Source of the DNA: Myxococcus xanthus
GTDB lineage: Bacteria; Myxococcota; Myxococcia; Myxococcales; Myxococcaceae
Reading direction: 5' to 3'
NCBI RefSeq assembly: GCF_013116825.1
Contig: NZ_JABFNS010000018.1
Location: 1 to 64,000, forward strand
DNA: 64,000 nt
The stretch's first letter is position 1. Every line of letters begins with the position of its first letter. Of this stretch, positions 52,339 to 63,900 are shown piece by piece. The notes beneath the pieces were generated by a model. It was not told where the DNA came from. It searched no databases and saw nothing but the letters and a program-made list of their open reading frames with translations. The translations under genes and the position numbers were made by a program.

Positions 52339-53880
52339 ATGAAGCCCACGCCAGGAGACATCTTCGTCGTCCATACCCCTCGGCTTGACGCCTACACGGC
52401 GGTCCAGGTGACCGCCCTGAAGGTGGAGGGGAAGCACGAGTTGGCCTGTGTGCTGGCGTTGGATTGGGTAGGCCCCTCCCTGCCCGACGCCGCCGCGGTG
52501 GCGGCCATGGCTCCCGCCCACTTCAACTTCTTCTTCTGGAAGGACCACTGCGTCCACGTCTGGGCGTCCGCCGAGGTTCCTCGCGGCTTCACCCGGGTGG
52601 GCCACCGGCCACCCCTCGTCGTCGAGGACGTCAACAGCTACAGCGGTTGGCCATCCGGCAGCGCCCTCTACAGTCAGCGCCGCTGGGAGGCCATCCCCCA
52701 GGCGCAGCGCGACGCCTTCAAGCAGATGGTCGCGGCACGCGACGAGCAGGTGCTGTTCACCGTCGGCGACATGGAGGTACGCCGCTCGACGCAGCGGCTG
52801 GACACGGCTCGCCTCGCCGCCGCGCCTGACTTGACGGTGTTCGAGGTGCTGCCGATGCTGACGTCTGTCAATGCGGACGCCCCCATCCCTGGCCTGTTCG
52901 ACTTCATCCGGCGCCGCCCCTTTGTCTATGAATCAGCGGTGCTCAAGCATGGTGAGCGCCGGGTGGACCTGCGGGGAGCCCAACTGTCCCGGCTCACGCT
53001 CGACGTGACGGGCGTCCACGAGCTCTATCTGAACGACGGACTGGAGGATCTGTCGCTGGTCGGCCAGCCCGACCCGGCGCTGAAGATTCACGGCGAGGCG
53101 GATGGGCGCTGGCTGACCTTGTCCCTGGACGCTCCGGACATGCCCTGGTCCGGTCTGGACACACTGGACAGCCTTCATCTGAGGGCCGCGCGCGACGTGG
53201 ATGCGTCGCGCATCGTGCGGCGCTTTCCGAACCTGACGGAGCTGCGCATCTGGGGCGCCCCGGGCTACCTGAGAAACACCGCGGAGCTGGCGAAGCTCCC
53301 GGCCCTGGCCATGCTGACATTGAGCGACCTGTTCGGGATGTCACCCGACGAGTTTCCCGGTCCGGAACAGCTCCCCCACCTGGGCATGCTCTGGTTGACG
53401 AGCATTCCCGCTGATGTCGCCGCCCAGGTGAAGAAAGCCTACAAGGCCGCTGCGCGCGAGGGATTGGACCTGTCGGTGCGACAGCCGCGCAAGGCCGACT
53501 GGCTGGCGGAGAACCTGGACAACCCCTTTCGCGTCAGGGACGGGGCCGACAACATCACCCCGGCCCAGGCGAAGAAGGCCGCGGCGCTGTACCGCCAGGC
53601 ACGGTCGGCCGCGCTCAAGGCCGTGTCCGAAGGGGACCGCTCCCCCGCCGCCCTCGTGTCCGCGCTCACCCCCATCGTCACGGCCTACACCGAGGGCTTC
53701 AACAAGCTGGATGCCCGCAACACCTTCATCTTCACCGAGGAGCGTGAGCAGATTTATCTCGCGCTGGTGGGCATCTTCGACGCGGTGGATGAAAAGCTCC
53801 GGTCCACGGAAGGGACTCCCGCCGAGCCGCTCCATCGAGAGGCCCTGGTGTCGGTGATGGACTCGATTCGAGACTTCTAG
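52339..53880 (+). CDS. Unknown protein with Imm26-like N-terminus and LRR-like middle
   Basis: A 513-residue cytoplasmic-looking protein. Residues ~1-75 (TPGDIFVVHTPRLDAYTAVQ, then ACVLALDWVG) resemble the Imm26 immunity fold. Residues ~215-350 contain leucine-rich, irregular repeats (LRGAQLSRLTLDVTGVHELY, LTELRIWGAPGYLRNTAELA), giving an LRR-like solenoid. The last ~140 residues are helical and charged (YRQARSAALKAVSEGDRSPA). I do not recognise the whole. It may bind a partner protein and may be an immunity or adaptor protein, but there is no toxin gene next to it. Confidence 0.6.
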   Translation: MKPTPGDIFVVHTPRLDAYTAVQVTALKVEGKHELACVLALDWVGPSLPDAAAVAAMAPAHFNFFFWKDHCVHVWASAEVPRGFTRVGHRPPLVVEDVNSYSGWPSGSALYSQRRWEAIPQAQRDAFKQMVAARDEQVLFTVGDMEVRRSTQRLDTARLAAAPDLTVFEVLPMLTSVNADAPIPGLFDFIRRRPFVYESAVLKHGERRVDLRGAQLSRLTLDVTGVHELYLNDGLEDLSLVGQPDPALKIHGEADGRWLTLSLDAPDMPWSGLDTLDSLHLRAARDVDASRIVRRFPNLTELRIWGAPGYLRNTAELAKLPALAMLTLSDLFGMSPDEFPGPEQLPHLGMLWLTSIPADVAAQVKKAYKAAAREGLDLSVRQPRKADWLAENLDNPFRVRDGADNITPAQAKKAAALYRQARSAALKAVSEGDRSPAALVSALTPIVTAYTEGFNKLDARNTFIFTEEREQIYLALVGIFDAVDEKLRSTEGTPAEPLHREALVSVMDSIRDF

Positions 53881-54100
53881 GGTGATTCACCGAATGCCTG
53901 CATCAAGCCATCCAGCTATTTTTTCGTAACAAATCTGTATCAATCCCAGGGGACAGCCGGACGCAGTCATTGAATTTTTTCACACGCCCAGAGGCATGTA
54001 GCGTCCGCGCGCGGGCGCCAACAGGACATCTGTCCATTCCGTATCGGAACACTTATTACCGTTTAAAACGGGCAAATCTGGCGTGCTATCTTGCGCAGCC

Positions 54101-54862
54101 ATGCGCACTTCCCTCAGCTTCGCGTCCCTCCTCGTCGCTTCTTCCCTCACCGCTGGCTGTCTCGGTCCCGAGACGGACACGGATACGGATGCGGTTCAGT
54201 CCGTCGAGCAGCAGGCCACGGACCCCTTGTTCCGCGTCCACAACATCGTCGAGGCGGTGCTCCCGGCCGGCAACTACGACGGTGTCGCTGGCGACGAGTG
54301 CATCGCGCTCGTGAACCCCGAGCACCGCCTCCGCAAGATCATCATCGTCGAGACGGCCGGTGCCAACGGCGCTTGCGCGCTCAACGCATACAGCGCTGGC
54401 GGCGCCCTCAGCTTCACCTGGGGCGACACCACCGTCTACCAGGGCTCGACCGGCATCGCCGCCATCCGCGCGGCGCTCTCCGACACGAATGGCGCCGTGC
54501 ACCGCCTCACCGGCACGCTCACCTCCGAGGCCACCACCCTGGCCCACCTGCAGTCCTTCCTCACGCAGACCAACGCCCAGCAGGCCAGCCAACTCGCCAC
54601 GTTCACCGCGGAGCGCGTCCACTCCCGCTACGACTTCGAGGGCCAGGAGCAGGTCTACGCCGAGGCCGCCTACCAGTCCGTCCGCGTCACCCAGCCCTGT
54701 GAGAACCCCGGCTCCCCGACCCTCGAGGCCCGCATCCACAACGGCTTCGTCTATGGCTACACGGCCAGCAACACGGGCAGCTGCCACAGCGGCTGGTTCA
54801 CCCGGCGCTACGTCTACAACCGCAACTGGCAGCTCGTCGACAGCTACGAGTACTCCGAGTAG
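54101..54862 (+). CDS. Lipoprotein of unknown function
   Basis: A 253-residue protein; ATG 54101 gives a lipoprotein signal (MRTSLSFASLLVASSLTAGC). An Asp/Thr linker follows, then a mixed alpha/beta domain with four cysteines (DECIA, GACAL, QPCEN, GSCHS) suggesting disulfides. Repeated hydrophobic/aromatic strands occur near the end (FVYGYTASN, RRYVYNRNWQLVDSYEYSE). No family was recognised. The 220 bp upstream is unusually AT-rich for this genome and contains CCGTTT-A-AAACGG (54059-54071), so the gene may be separately and strongly regulated. Confidence 0.7.
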   Translation: MRTSLSFASLLVASSLTAGCLGPETDTDTDAVQSVEQQATDPLFRVHNIVEAVLPAGNYDGVAGDECIALVNPEHRLRKIIIVETAGANGACALNAYSAGGALSFTWGDTTVYQGSTGIAAIRAALSDTNGAVHRLTGTLTSEATTLAHLQSFLTQTNAQQASQLATFTAERVHSRYDFEGQEQVYAEAAYQSVRVTQPCENPGSPTLEARIHNGFVYGYTASNTGSCHSGWFTRRYVYNRNWQLVDSYEYSE

Positions 54863-54916
54863 TCCGCCGCGCCGCAAATTGATGCGGCAGGCAGTCGCCG
54901 TTGCTCATTGATGGCC

Positions 54917-54962
54917 ATGGATGGGCCTCTCGCGCGAAGCTGTCCAGCGGGAGGCCATCCAT
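54917..54962. terminator. Bidirectional terminator-like hairpin
   Basis: ATGGATGG-GCCTC pairs with GAGGCCATCCAT (12 bp with one bulged G) around a 21-nt loop, between the convergent lipoprotein and carotenoid oxygenase genes. Confidence 0.45.
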
Positions 54963-55050
54963 GAGCGCTTCGTCCAGAAGAGCGGCCGGGCACTGCGCTC
55001 CCTCGGGCTGAAGCAGGTTCTGACCTCGCGCCACCAGGCAGCGAAGGACA

Positions 55051-56424
55051 TCACATCGCGGCGAAACTGCCGTGAAACGTCACGGGGATGGCCTGGTCGA
55101 AGTGAACGGTCGCCAGCGGACCGTCTTCGAGATGCTCGCCGTCGAGCACCGCGACGTAGGAGTGGTCGGTCGTCGAGTCGAACACGAGGTCGAGCACGAA
55201 GGTGGCGTCCCGCGACGCCTCGCGCGGCACGAGCACGGGCTCACTCGGCACATGCCCGGCCGGGAGTCCCCACTCGGAGCTTCTGCCCCCGTCGAGGTCG
55301 ATGCGCGTCACCCCCAGGACGTTCCGGTCCGCGACGTTCCGCTCGGTTTGCGCGAACACCGTACCGTGCCGCGCGCCATGCAGTCGCGGATGCACCTGAG
55401 GAAAGTCGCAGGGAATGTCGAAGAGCTTCGTCTCACGCGCCGTGCCGGACTTCAGGTCGAGCTTCACTCGCGTCAGCAACGGCAGGGGGCCGGTCGATTC
55501 CATTTCTCCAATCTCCCCGAGCGAGAACTCGGGGTAGCGGCAGAAGTCGACACAGGGACCGTCCGCGTCCTCGAAGGCGTTCGAGAAATGCCAGAGCCAG
55601 AAGGGGGCGAGCTCGAACGTCCGGGGTGAATGGATGGCATCGAGCGGGACGACGATGAGCCGCGCTCCCAGCTCAGGCCTCCACCGAAAGAGCTGGGTGA
55701 CATCTCCCAGGCCGACCATCGCGCGCAGGAGATTCAACTGCACGGGCCCCACGAACAGGATGAGGTGCCGCTCCGTCGCCATGAAGTCATGCACCATGCT
55801 CTGCCAGGGCGCCTCCACGGTGCCGAGCTTCGACGGCTCCCCGTCGTCCGGCAGCGCGTACAGGTCGATGTTCATCTTCCGGCCATACCGGACCCCGAAG
55901 TTGAACGTCGTCCGCAGCGAAGCGACACGATGAGGGTGTGCGGAGAAGGCCCCTGTCACCACGCCCAGTCCCGTGGCGTCGAGCGTCTCCAGCGTCGCGG
56001 GGTCCATCTCCTGGAGCAGGCCGTTCTCCATCAGCGCGAAGAGCCGGTCCTTCCACAGGAACGTCGAGGTGTTGCCCGTGGTCTTCGCCGCGTCCCTTCT
56101 GGCCGACCGCATCCGATCGAGCCACGACGCGGATGACGTGTAGAGAAACCGCCCCGCGCGCTCCTCCGCACGGTAGCCGGCGCTCTCGACGATGCGACTC
56201 GCGCCCTGCGCGCCACCGCCGTCGAAGCGCACCGCCGTCACGGCGCCATCCGCCTCGAACGCATGCGCGATTCGCGTGCCAAATCGCTCGAAGAGGCCCG
56301 GTCCGGCGCGGAACAACGTCCCCCGGAGGGACTCGGGGAGCCGGCCTTCGACCCGCAGCGGCTCGAAGCCATGGGGACGGGAGAGGGACCGCAACAATGG
56401 ACTCACGGAATTCGCGCTGCGCAT
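55051..56424 (-). CDS. Carotenoid oxygenase (RPE65/CCD family)
   Basis: A 457-residue enzyme; ATG 56424 has AGGAGC upstream, so the longer frame is rejected. The family's four Fe(II) His ligands are visible in order: SAHPH, VHDFMAT, WLWHFSNAFED and the C-terminal VTFHGSF. The N-terminal LRVEGRLPESLRGTLFRAGP and TGNTSTFLWKDRLFALMENG are typical of the propeller entry. The enzyme cleaves a double bond of carotenoids, or stilbenes, with O2; the substrate is unknown. Expression is probably controlled by the divergent TetR through the palindrome at 56462. Confidence 0.9.
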   Translation of the reverse strand: MRSANSVSPLLRSLSRPHGFEPLRVEGRLPESLRGTLFRAGPGLFERFGTRIAHAFEADGAVTAVRFDGGGAQGASRIVESAGYRAEERAGRFLYTSSASWLDRMRSARRDAAKTTGNTSTFLWKDRLFALMENGLLQEMDPATLETLDATGLGVVTGAFSAHPHRVASLRTTFNFGVRYGRKMNIDLYALPDDGEPSKLGTVEAPWQSMVHDFMATERHLILFVGPVQLNLLRAMVGLGDVTQLFRWRPELGARLIVVPLDAIHSPRTFELAPFWLWHFSNAFEDADGPCVDFCRYPEFSLGEIGEMESTGPLPLLTRVKLDLKSGTARETKLFDIPCDFPQVHPRLHGARHGTVFAQTERNVADRNVLGVTRIDLDGGRSSEWGLPAGHVPSEPVLVPREASRDATFVLDLVFDSTTDHSYVAVLDGEHLEDGPLATVHFDQAIPVTFHGSFAAM

Positions 56425-56461
56425 CCGCTGCTCCTGGAGCGATGAAAGCTGTGCCGAGGCA

Positions 56462-56488
56462 CAAAGTAAGTGACTCTTACTTACTTTG
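56462..56488. promoter_or_regulatory. 27-bp palindromic operator between carotenoid oxygenase and tetR
   Basis: CAAAGTAAGT (56462-56471) and ACTTACTTTG (56479-56488) are perfect 10-bp arms around a 7-nt spacer. The site is 37 bp before the oxygenase start and 35 bp before the tetR start, as expected of a TetR operator. Confidence 0.8.
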
Positions 56489-56523
56489 CAACAAAGGCCA
56501 GTCCATCTACCCTGGCTCCGCGC

Positions 56524-57177
56524 ATGGCCACGAAGACGCGAGCACGCCCGTACCATCACGGGGACCTCAAGCACGCCTTGCTGGAAGCCAGCATCGAGCT
56601 CATCCGCGAGGAAGGCGTCGACGCGCTCACCGTCGCGGAGGTCGGACGCCGCGTGGGGGTGTCCTCCGCCGCGCCCTACAAGCACTTCGCGGACCGACTG
56701 GCCCTGCTGCGTGCGCTCGCGACGGAGGGAAACCGACGACTCAACGCGACCCTCATCACCGCGACGGAGGGGACAACGGACCCGCACGAGGCCTTCCGGC
56801 GCTCAGGGGTCGCCTACGTCCGGTGGGCCGCGGAGAACCCGGCCCTGTACCGCATCGCGACGGACCCGGCATACATCGACTACGCGGGCCCTCATCCGGA
56901 CGAGGAAGTCCCCGAGCCGCTCAAGGGCTCGATGGACACGTTCTGGCCGGAGCTGTCGAAACTCGTCCGGTCCGGGAGCGCGCTCCCCACCTCACATCCA
57001 TTGATGGAGCAACTACGAGGTCGCGCGCTCGCGCAGGGGTTGGCGAACATGTTCGTCAGCGGCGTGTTCGACTCGCTCGGAATCGCCACATCCGACGCGG
57101 AGCGGCTTGCCCGCGCGATCACCGGTGAGGACGTCCCGGCCACGACACGCAAGGGCAAGACTTCGCGGACGCGTTGA
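56524..57177 (+). CDS. TetR-family regulator (WHG-domain type)
   Basis: A 217-residue regulator; ATG 56524 is taken because the upstream in-frame start would lie inside the operator. HTH: HHGDLKHALLEASIELIREE, then LTVAEVGRRVGVSSAAPYKH and FADRLALLRAL. The C-terminal part contains AYVRWAAENPALYRIATDPA of the TetR_C/WHG type. It probably represses the divergent carotenoid oxygenase gene and itself through the 27-bp palindrome. Ligand unknown; a carotenoid or apocarotenoid is a plausible guess. Confidence 0.92.
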   Translation: MATKTRARPYHHGDLKHALLEASIELIREEGVDALTVAEVGRRVGVSSAAPYKHFADRLALLRALATEGNRRLNATLITATEGTTDPHEAFRRSGVAYVRWAAENPALYRIATDPAYIDYAGPHPDEEVPEPLKGSMDTFWPELSKLVRSGSALPTSHPLMEQLRGRALAQGLANMFVSGVFDSLGIATSDAERLARAITGEDVPATTRKGKTSRTR

Positions 57178-57328
57178 GCCGCAGGCACCTGGATTGAAGA
57201 GGACATCCTCCTCCGCGAAGACCACGGCGCCGTGAACGATGCCCTGCACCGCACCGGATTGTTGAGACACCAGGTGGGTCGTCATCAGGCCGATTGCTTC
57301 TTCATCAGCTCCCGCCATGCCTGCCGGC

Positions 57329-57814
57329 TCAGCTCACCACGCGTGCCCGCGCGCCATGGACCGCCATCTGCAGTTGGAGCGAGTAGCTGCCCCCATCCCC
57401 ATGTTCGCTGCTTCGCGTCCATTGGGGCCGGCCGGAATCCGCCGCGAACGCGACGAGAACGTCTTGGTACGCGACGATGACCTGCCCGTCTTCCACCAGC
57501 ACTGACGCGGACGTGAAGTTCGGCGCATGAGCCGGCGCCACGCGCTGCGTCCAGAGCGGGCGTCCACTCTCGTAGTCGAGCACGTGGACATCGAGGAAGA
57601 CGCGCTTCTTCAAGACGCCATCGGAGCCGCCCGCGAACACGAACACGCGCCCATCCCGTACCTCCACGTGCGTGGGACGCGGGCGCATCCCTGGGACCGA
57701 TTTGCCAGGAATGGGGAACGTCCATGCGGTACTGCCGTTCATGCGGTCATAGGCCGCGACCAGGCCATTGAAAGCCGTGACGAGCAGCGGACCGGGCGGG
57801 TGCGGTGCGTTCAT
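57329..57814 (-). CDS. PQQ-like beta-propeller protein, possibly frameshifted at the C-terminus
   Basis: A 161-residue frame starting at ATG 57814. PQQ-type blades are visible: LVTAFNGLVAAYDRMNGSTA, then HVLDYESGRPLWTQRV and VLVAFAADSGRPQW, each with the family Asp-x-x-Gly/Trp pattern. The frame stops after MAVHGARARVVS. A neighbouring frame continues with SRQAWRELMKKQSA to a stop at 57285, which reads like the expected C-terminus, so a one- or two-base frameshift near 57340 is likely. With only ~4 blades it may be a small half-propeller. It has no signal peptide. Confidence 0.65.
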   Translation of the reverse strand: MNAPHPPGPLLVTAFNGLVAAYDRMNGSTAWTFPIPGKSVPGMRPRPTHVEVRDGRVFVFAGGSDGVLKKRVFLDVHVLDYESGRPLWTQRVAPAHAPNFTSASVLVEDGQVIVAYQDVLVAFAADSGRPQWTRSSEHGDGGSYSLQLQMAVHGARARVVS

Positions 57815-58241
57815 GCAGCGATCGGTTACCACAGAAGCCCAGAGCCCCCGCCTCCGCCCCCAACCTGAGCGCACGGGGTCCACGGTGCCCCCGGGAGAGG
57901 GCCGCGCCATGGGCGTCGCCCCCTGGGACACGGGGCCCTGACTACGTATTGCCCCGTATCTTCCATAGAATCGCGAGTGAGTCCGGGCACTTGAGGCCCT
58001 GGTGATGCAGCCCCCCACCCCGCCTGTCATCCGGACTCGGGCCCCGCATGAGCGCCGGCCCGGCGCTGGAGGCCGTGACGCACCCGCCCAGAACGTTGGT
58101 AGGACTCCCAACCTGCTGGGGCGCGCCTAGGAAACTCCCAGATTGCGCTGAAATCAACTATACGCGCTCCGTACAAATTTCGCGGCACACGAGCGACCCG
58201 GTCGGCGAGGTCAGGCTCCCGGGACGTCTCTGGAGGATTGG
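57815..58241. other. Intergenic region between divergent PQQ-like and pyrophosphatase genes
   Basis: About 430 bp without a supported gene. It must hold both promoters. A GGAGGA ribosome site precedes the pyrophosphatase start. I see no clear palindrome or repeat. Confidence 0.5.
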
Positions 58242-60320
<2,079 letters not shown>

Positions 60321-60333
60321 TCGCACCGGCGCA

Positions 60334-60404
60334 GCGCCTCGGATACCGAGGCGCCGCGCCCCCCCGGCAGCTCGCACCGCGCGGCCCCATCAGCCGCGCG
60401 GTGC
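60334..60404 (+). terminator. Tandem terminators after the pyrophosphatase gene
   Basis: GCGCCTCGG-ATA-CCGAGGCGC (60334-60354) and a 12-bp perfect stem GCACCGCGCGGC/GCCGCGCGGTGC with a 7-nt loop (60374-60404) follow the stop. The rest of the gap to 60677 contains no gene I can support. Confidence 0.65.
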
Positions 60405-60677
60405 TCCGGAGCGCCGGAGGGAAGCCAGGGCACGCCTGGCCACCGGGTGGCCCCACCCCAAGGGGAGCGAACCGAACACCCCCACCCTTGCCTGACCGGG
60501 AGTGCCCTGGGCAGCGGGCGGGCGCGCACTACACTCATGGTGTACCGCGACCACCTGCGCGACAGGCCTCAGGTGCGGCGGCACCGGCCCAGCGGCCTGA
60601 CGTGCGCGCGTTCGCACCCGTGTCCTCCGGGGAGAGGGAGGCGTGTCTCCGTTGTTCCGCGGTCAGAGAGGTGACCC

Positions 60678-60884
60678 ATGGTCCTGGAGCTCTCCCAGCA
60701 GCAGATCCACGTCCTCCACGCGTGCCTGTCTGAAAGCATCGCGGAGTTGCATGACGAGGTCCTTCACACCGATGAGCGCGACCTGCGCGAAGCACTGAAG
60801 CGCAGGCTCGACCAGTTGCAGGGCATCCAGCAGCAGGTGGAAGCCTTGAAGCAAGAAGCCCAGGAAGGGGCGTCTCCTGGCTGA
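60678..60884 (+). CDS. Small helical protein
   Basis: A 68-residue protein almost entirely alpha-helical and charged (QQIHVLHACLSESIAELHDE, then EALKRRLDQLQGIQQQVEAL), suited to a coiled coil or a small adaptor. ATG 60678 follows GAGAGG about 8 nt upstream. I do not know its function. A strong hairpin follows. Confidence 0.7.
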   Translation: MVLELSQQQIHVLHACLSESIAELHDEVLHTDERDLREALKRRLDQLQGIQQQVEALKQEAQEGASPG

Positions 60885-60915
60885 ATACAGCTTCCACGCT
60901 GCCCGAGAATGCAGC

Positions 60916-60950
60916 CGGCCTGGAGCGAGAGGCTGCGGTGCTCCAGGCCG
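60916..60950. terminator. Bidirectional terminator between convergent genes
   Basis: Perfect 11-bp inverted repeat CGGCCTGGAGC/GCTCCAGGCCG with a 13-nt loop between the small protein and the heparinase-like gene. Confidence 0.6.
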
Positions 60951-60974
60951 ATGTCGCGGGTCGGGTTCAGCCGG

Positions 60975-63900
60975 TCACGGGCCCCACACCGGCCCGCTCG
61001 GGGTGACCGTCATCGCCTGCACCCCCGCGCGCAGGGGCGCCGGAGTGACCGCGCCGCTGGCGGCGTAGCCGAAGCTGCCGCCAGTGCTCTCAATCCCCTT
61101 CTCGAAGCGGACCACCGCGCTTCCGCGGGTTGGGTGACTCAACGTCACGCTGTACGCGGTCGCCGTCTCGTCGAGCGTGAGCTGCAGCGCCGCGCTGTCG
61201 GCCACATCCTTGGCCTGCACGACGTGAAGGAAGTGACTCACCACCTCCCCGCGGGTCTCAACCTCTCCACGGAACTGGCCCACCGGGTACGGGTAGGTGC
61301 CATCGCCGCGCACCGGGCCGCGCTCGTCGACGATTCGCCGGACTGGATTGGCAGGAACCAGGGTGCTGACCCGCAGCTGCTGCCCGCCGCTGTTCGCGGA
61401 CCAGGTGTTGCCCATGAGCACCGGGGACTCCGGGAAATGAACCAGGAAGGTCTTGGCCACCGTGGCGTCATCCCGTGCGCTTTCGAGCCGGTCGAACACA
61501 ATCAGGGTGTCGAGCGGACGCACCAACAAGGTCTCACGCACCACCCGGCCCGCGTGAGGGTTGCCGACCTCGGCCTCGCGGTGGGCCCACTCGGCGTTCA
61601 AGTCATACACGCCGGTGAGGTCGACCGCGGCGTAGCTCGCCACGGACGACGACTCCAGGCGCAGCATTCGCGGCGCGTGGTGGTAGTAGCCGACCGTGCC
61701 CCGTCCCTCGAACAAGAGCGTGTTGTGCGCCACGGGTGACGCACAGTCGACCGCCGCGCCACCGGCGTATCCGACGATGGAGTTGGCGTAGCCCACCGTC
61801 TCTCGGGTCAGGAACTCGCCCGCGCGCCAGACCTGGAAGTTGCCGGAGTCGCGGTGCTCATGGCCCGCGTTGGCCGTCACACCAAACTGCAGGTTGACCA
61901 GGGTCGCGTCGGCCGCCCACGCCGTCTTGGCGTACACCATGCCCAGGCCGGGTGCGTGGTAGTCGAGCGGCAGCTCCGCGAGGTCACGAGCCGGCACCGC
62001 CGCCAGCGTGTCGCTGTAGACGTACCGGATGAGACGGTCGTCAATCGGATGGCCGGTGAGCTCCAGGAAGCGCTTGGCATAGCCCGCGACGGGCTGGTCC
62101 GACCACTCCTCGATGAGCGGGGCGAAGTAGCTGCCCAGCGACGTCTGCGCGGTGTTGGTGGGATTCCACCGGTTCAGCCAGCGCTCGTCGTCATTGAATG
62201 GGAAGGTCTCGAACAGCTGGAACTGGCCCCTCCGAGTGGGCCCCGGCGTGGTCGAGTAGATGGACCAGAAGACCGACGCCATGAAGTAGTCGGTCTGGTT
62301 CCACATGTCGTGGCCATACAGCCCCAGCGTGGTGAACGGCACCGTCATGTAGCCAAACGTCCGGCGACCGTAGGTCGAGCCCTCATGCGGCGCGCCGCCC
62401 GCCGCCGGCCCATCCAGATAGGGCCGCAGCGAGAAGGCCCAGCGTGACTTCATCGCGTACTGCAGGAGCTCGTTGGCGAACGGCTGGTTTTCATGCCAGC
62501 TGGCAATGGCCCACAGGAGCGCGTTGCGGAAGTACCCCGTGTAGTAGTTGTTGCCCTCCATGCCGATGCCACCCCACGGATTGGCGTTGAGCGACTCGAT
62601 GGCGAAGTTCCACCGGTTGATCAGGAGCGTGCGCTCCGTCGGAAGCAGGTGGGCGAAACACCAGTCGTAGGTGAGGATGGCCGCCTCGCCGTACCAGCGG
62701 GCCGGATCGCTCGACACCGTGTTCTCGGAGATGGGAATCTCGGTGCGCACCGCCCAGTCAATCGCGGCGCGGCACGACGCCGGGGTGCCGGTGAGCAGCG
62801 AGTGCATTGCCGCATCGATGGCCTGCTCGGGCGCCTGCACGTTCGCGGCAGGCGTGTACGGGTGCTGCGCGAAGTACGCCTGGGCCCGGGCCAGCCGGTC
62901 CGCCGTGAACCACACCCGAGGGTGCGCCACCGGGATATCGAGCACAACGGGCGGCCCGTTGGCGATGGTCAACATGACGGGCGCGGAGGTGGTCCGGTTG
63001 CCGGCGCGGTCCCGCGCCACCGCCGTCATCGGGAAGGTGCCGTCCCCCAGGAGGGTGGTGGAGACGTTGATCCAATAGGGATAGCTGAGGTCTTCGCTCC
63101 CGAAGTCCTGTCCGTTCACCTGCAACTGCACGCCAGCAACCCTCACATTGTCCTGGGCGTCGACCCTGACTTGGAGGGTACCGCCCACCGTCACGCCGCT
63201 CTCGGGCGCGATGATTCGGACCTGGGGCGGCGTGACGTCGGGAGGCGGCGCGCTCACGTTGATGGATACCGGCGTGGAGACGGTGACATTGCCAGCGGCA
63301 TCGCGAGCCACCGCGGTCAGCTGCCTGAGCCCATAGGGCTGGAGCGCCTCGGTGTCGAGCGTCACCGACCAGGGGGCGGCCACGTCCGGCGCGCCGACCT
63401 GAACGCCGTCGAGTTCGACGTGGACCCGGGTGACGCCTACGTTGTCGCTCGCGCTCATCCGCACCGTGAAGGGACCGCTGACCGTCTCTCCCCCGACGGG
63501 CGCGGTCACCTGCACCTCGGGAGGCGTGGTGTCGACAACCGCGTTGGAGACGGTGACGGGGATCGGCGCCGAGGTGGTGAGGTTGCCAGCGGCGTCGCGC
63601 GCGTGCGCGGTCAACACATGGTTGCCATTGCGGAACAGGCGGGTGTCGAGCTGCGTCGAGTCGAGGTTGCGGCCGTCGATGCGCAGTTGCACGCCGACCA
63701 CGCCGACGTCGTCGCTCGCGTCCACGGTGATGCCGACCACGCCCTGCACCGTCGCGCCCGCCGCGGGCGCCGTGATTGCAACAGACGGAGGCGTGGTGTC
63801 GCTGCGCGGCGCAGGCGCGGTGTACTCAATGGTGAGGAGCGGCCGGCGCTCCGGCTGGGTAGCCAGGCTGGTGAAGACCTTGGCCACCTTCCCAATCTTC

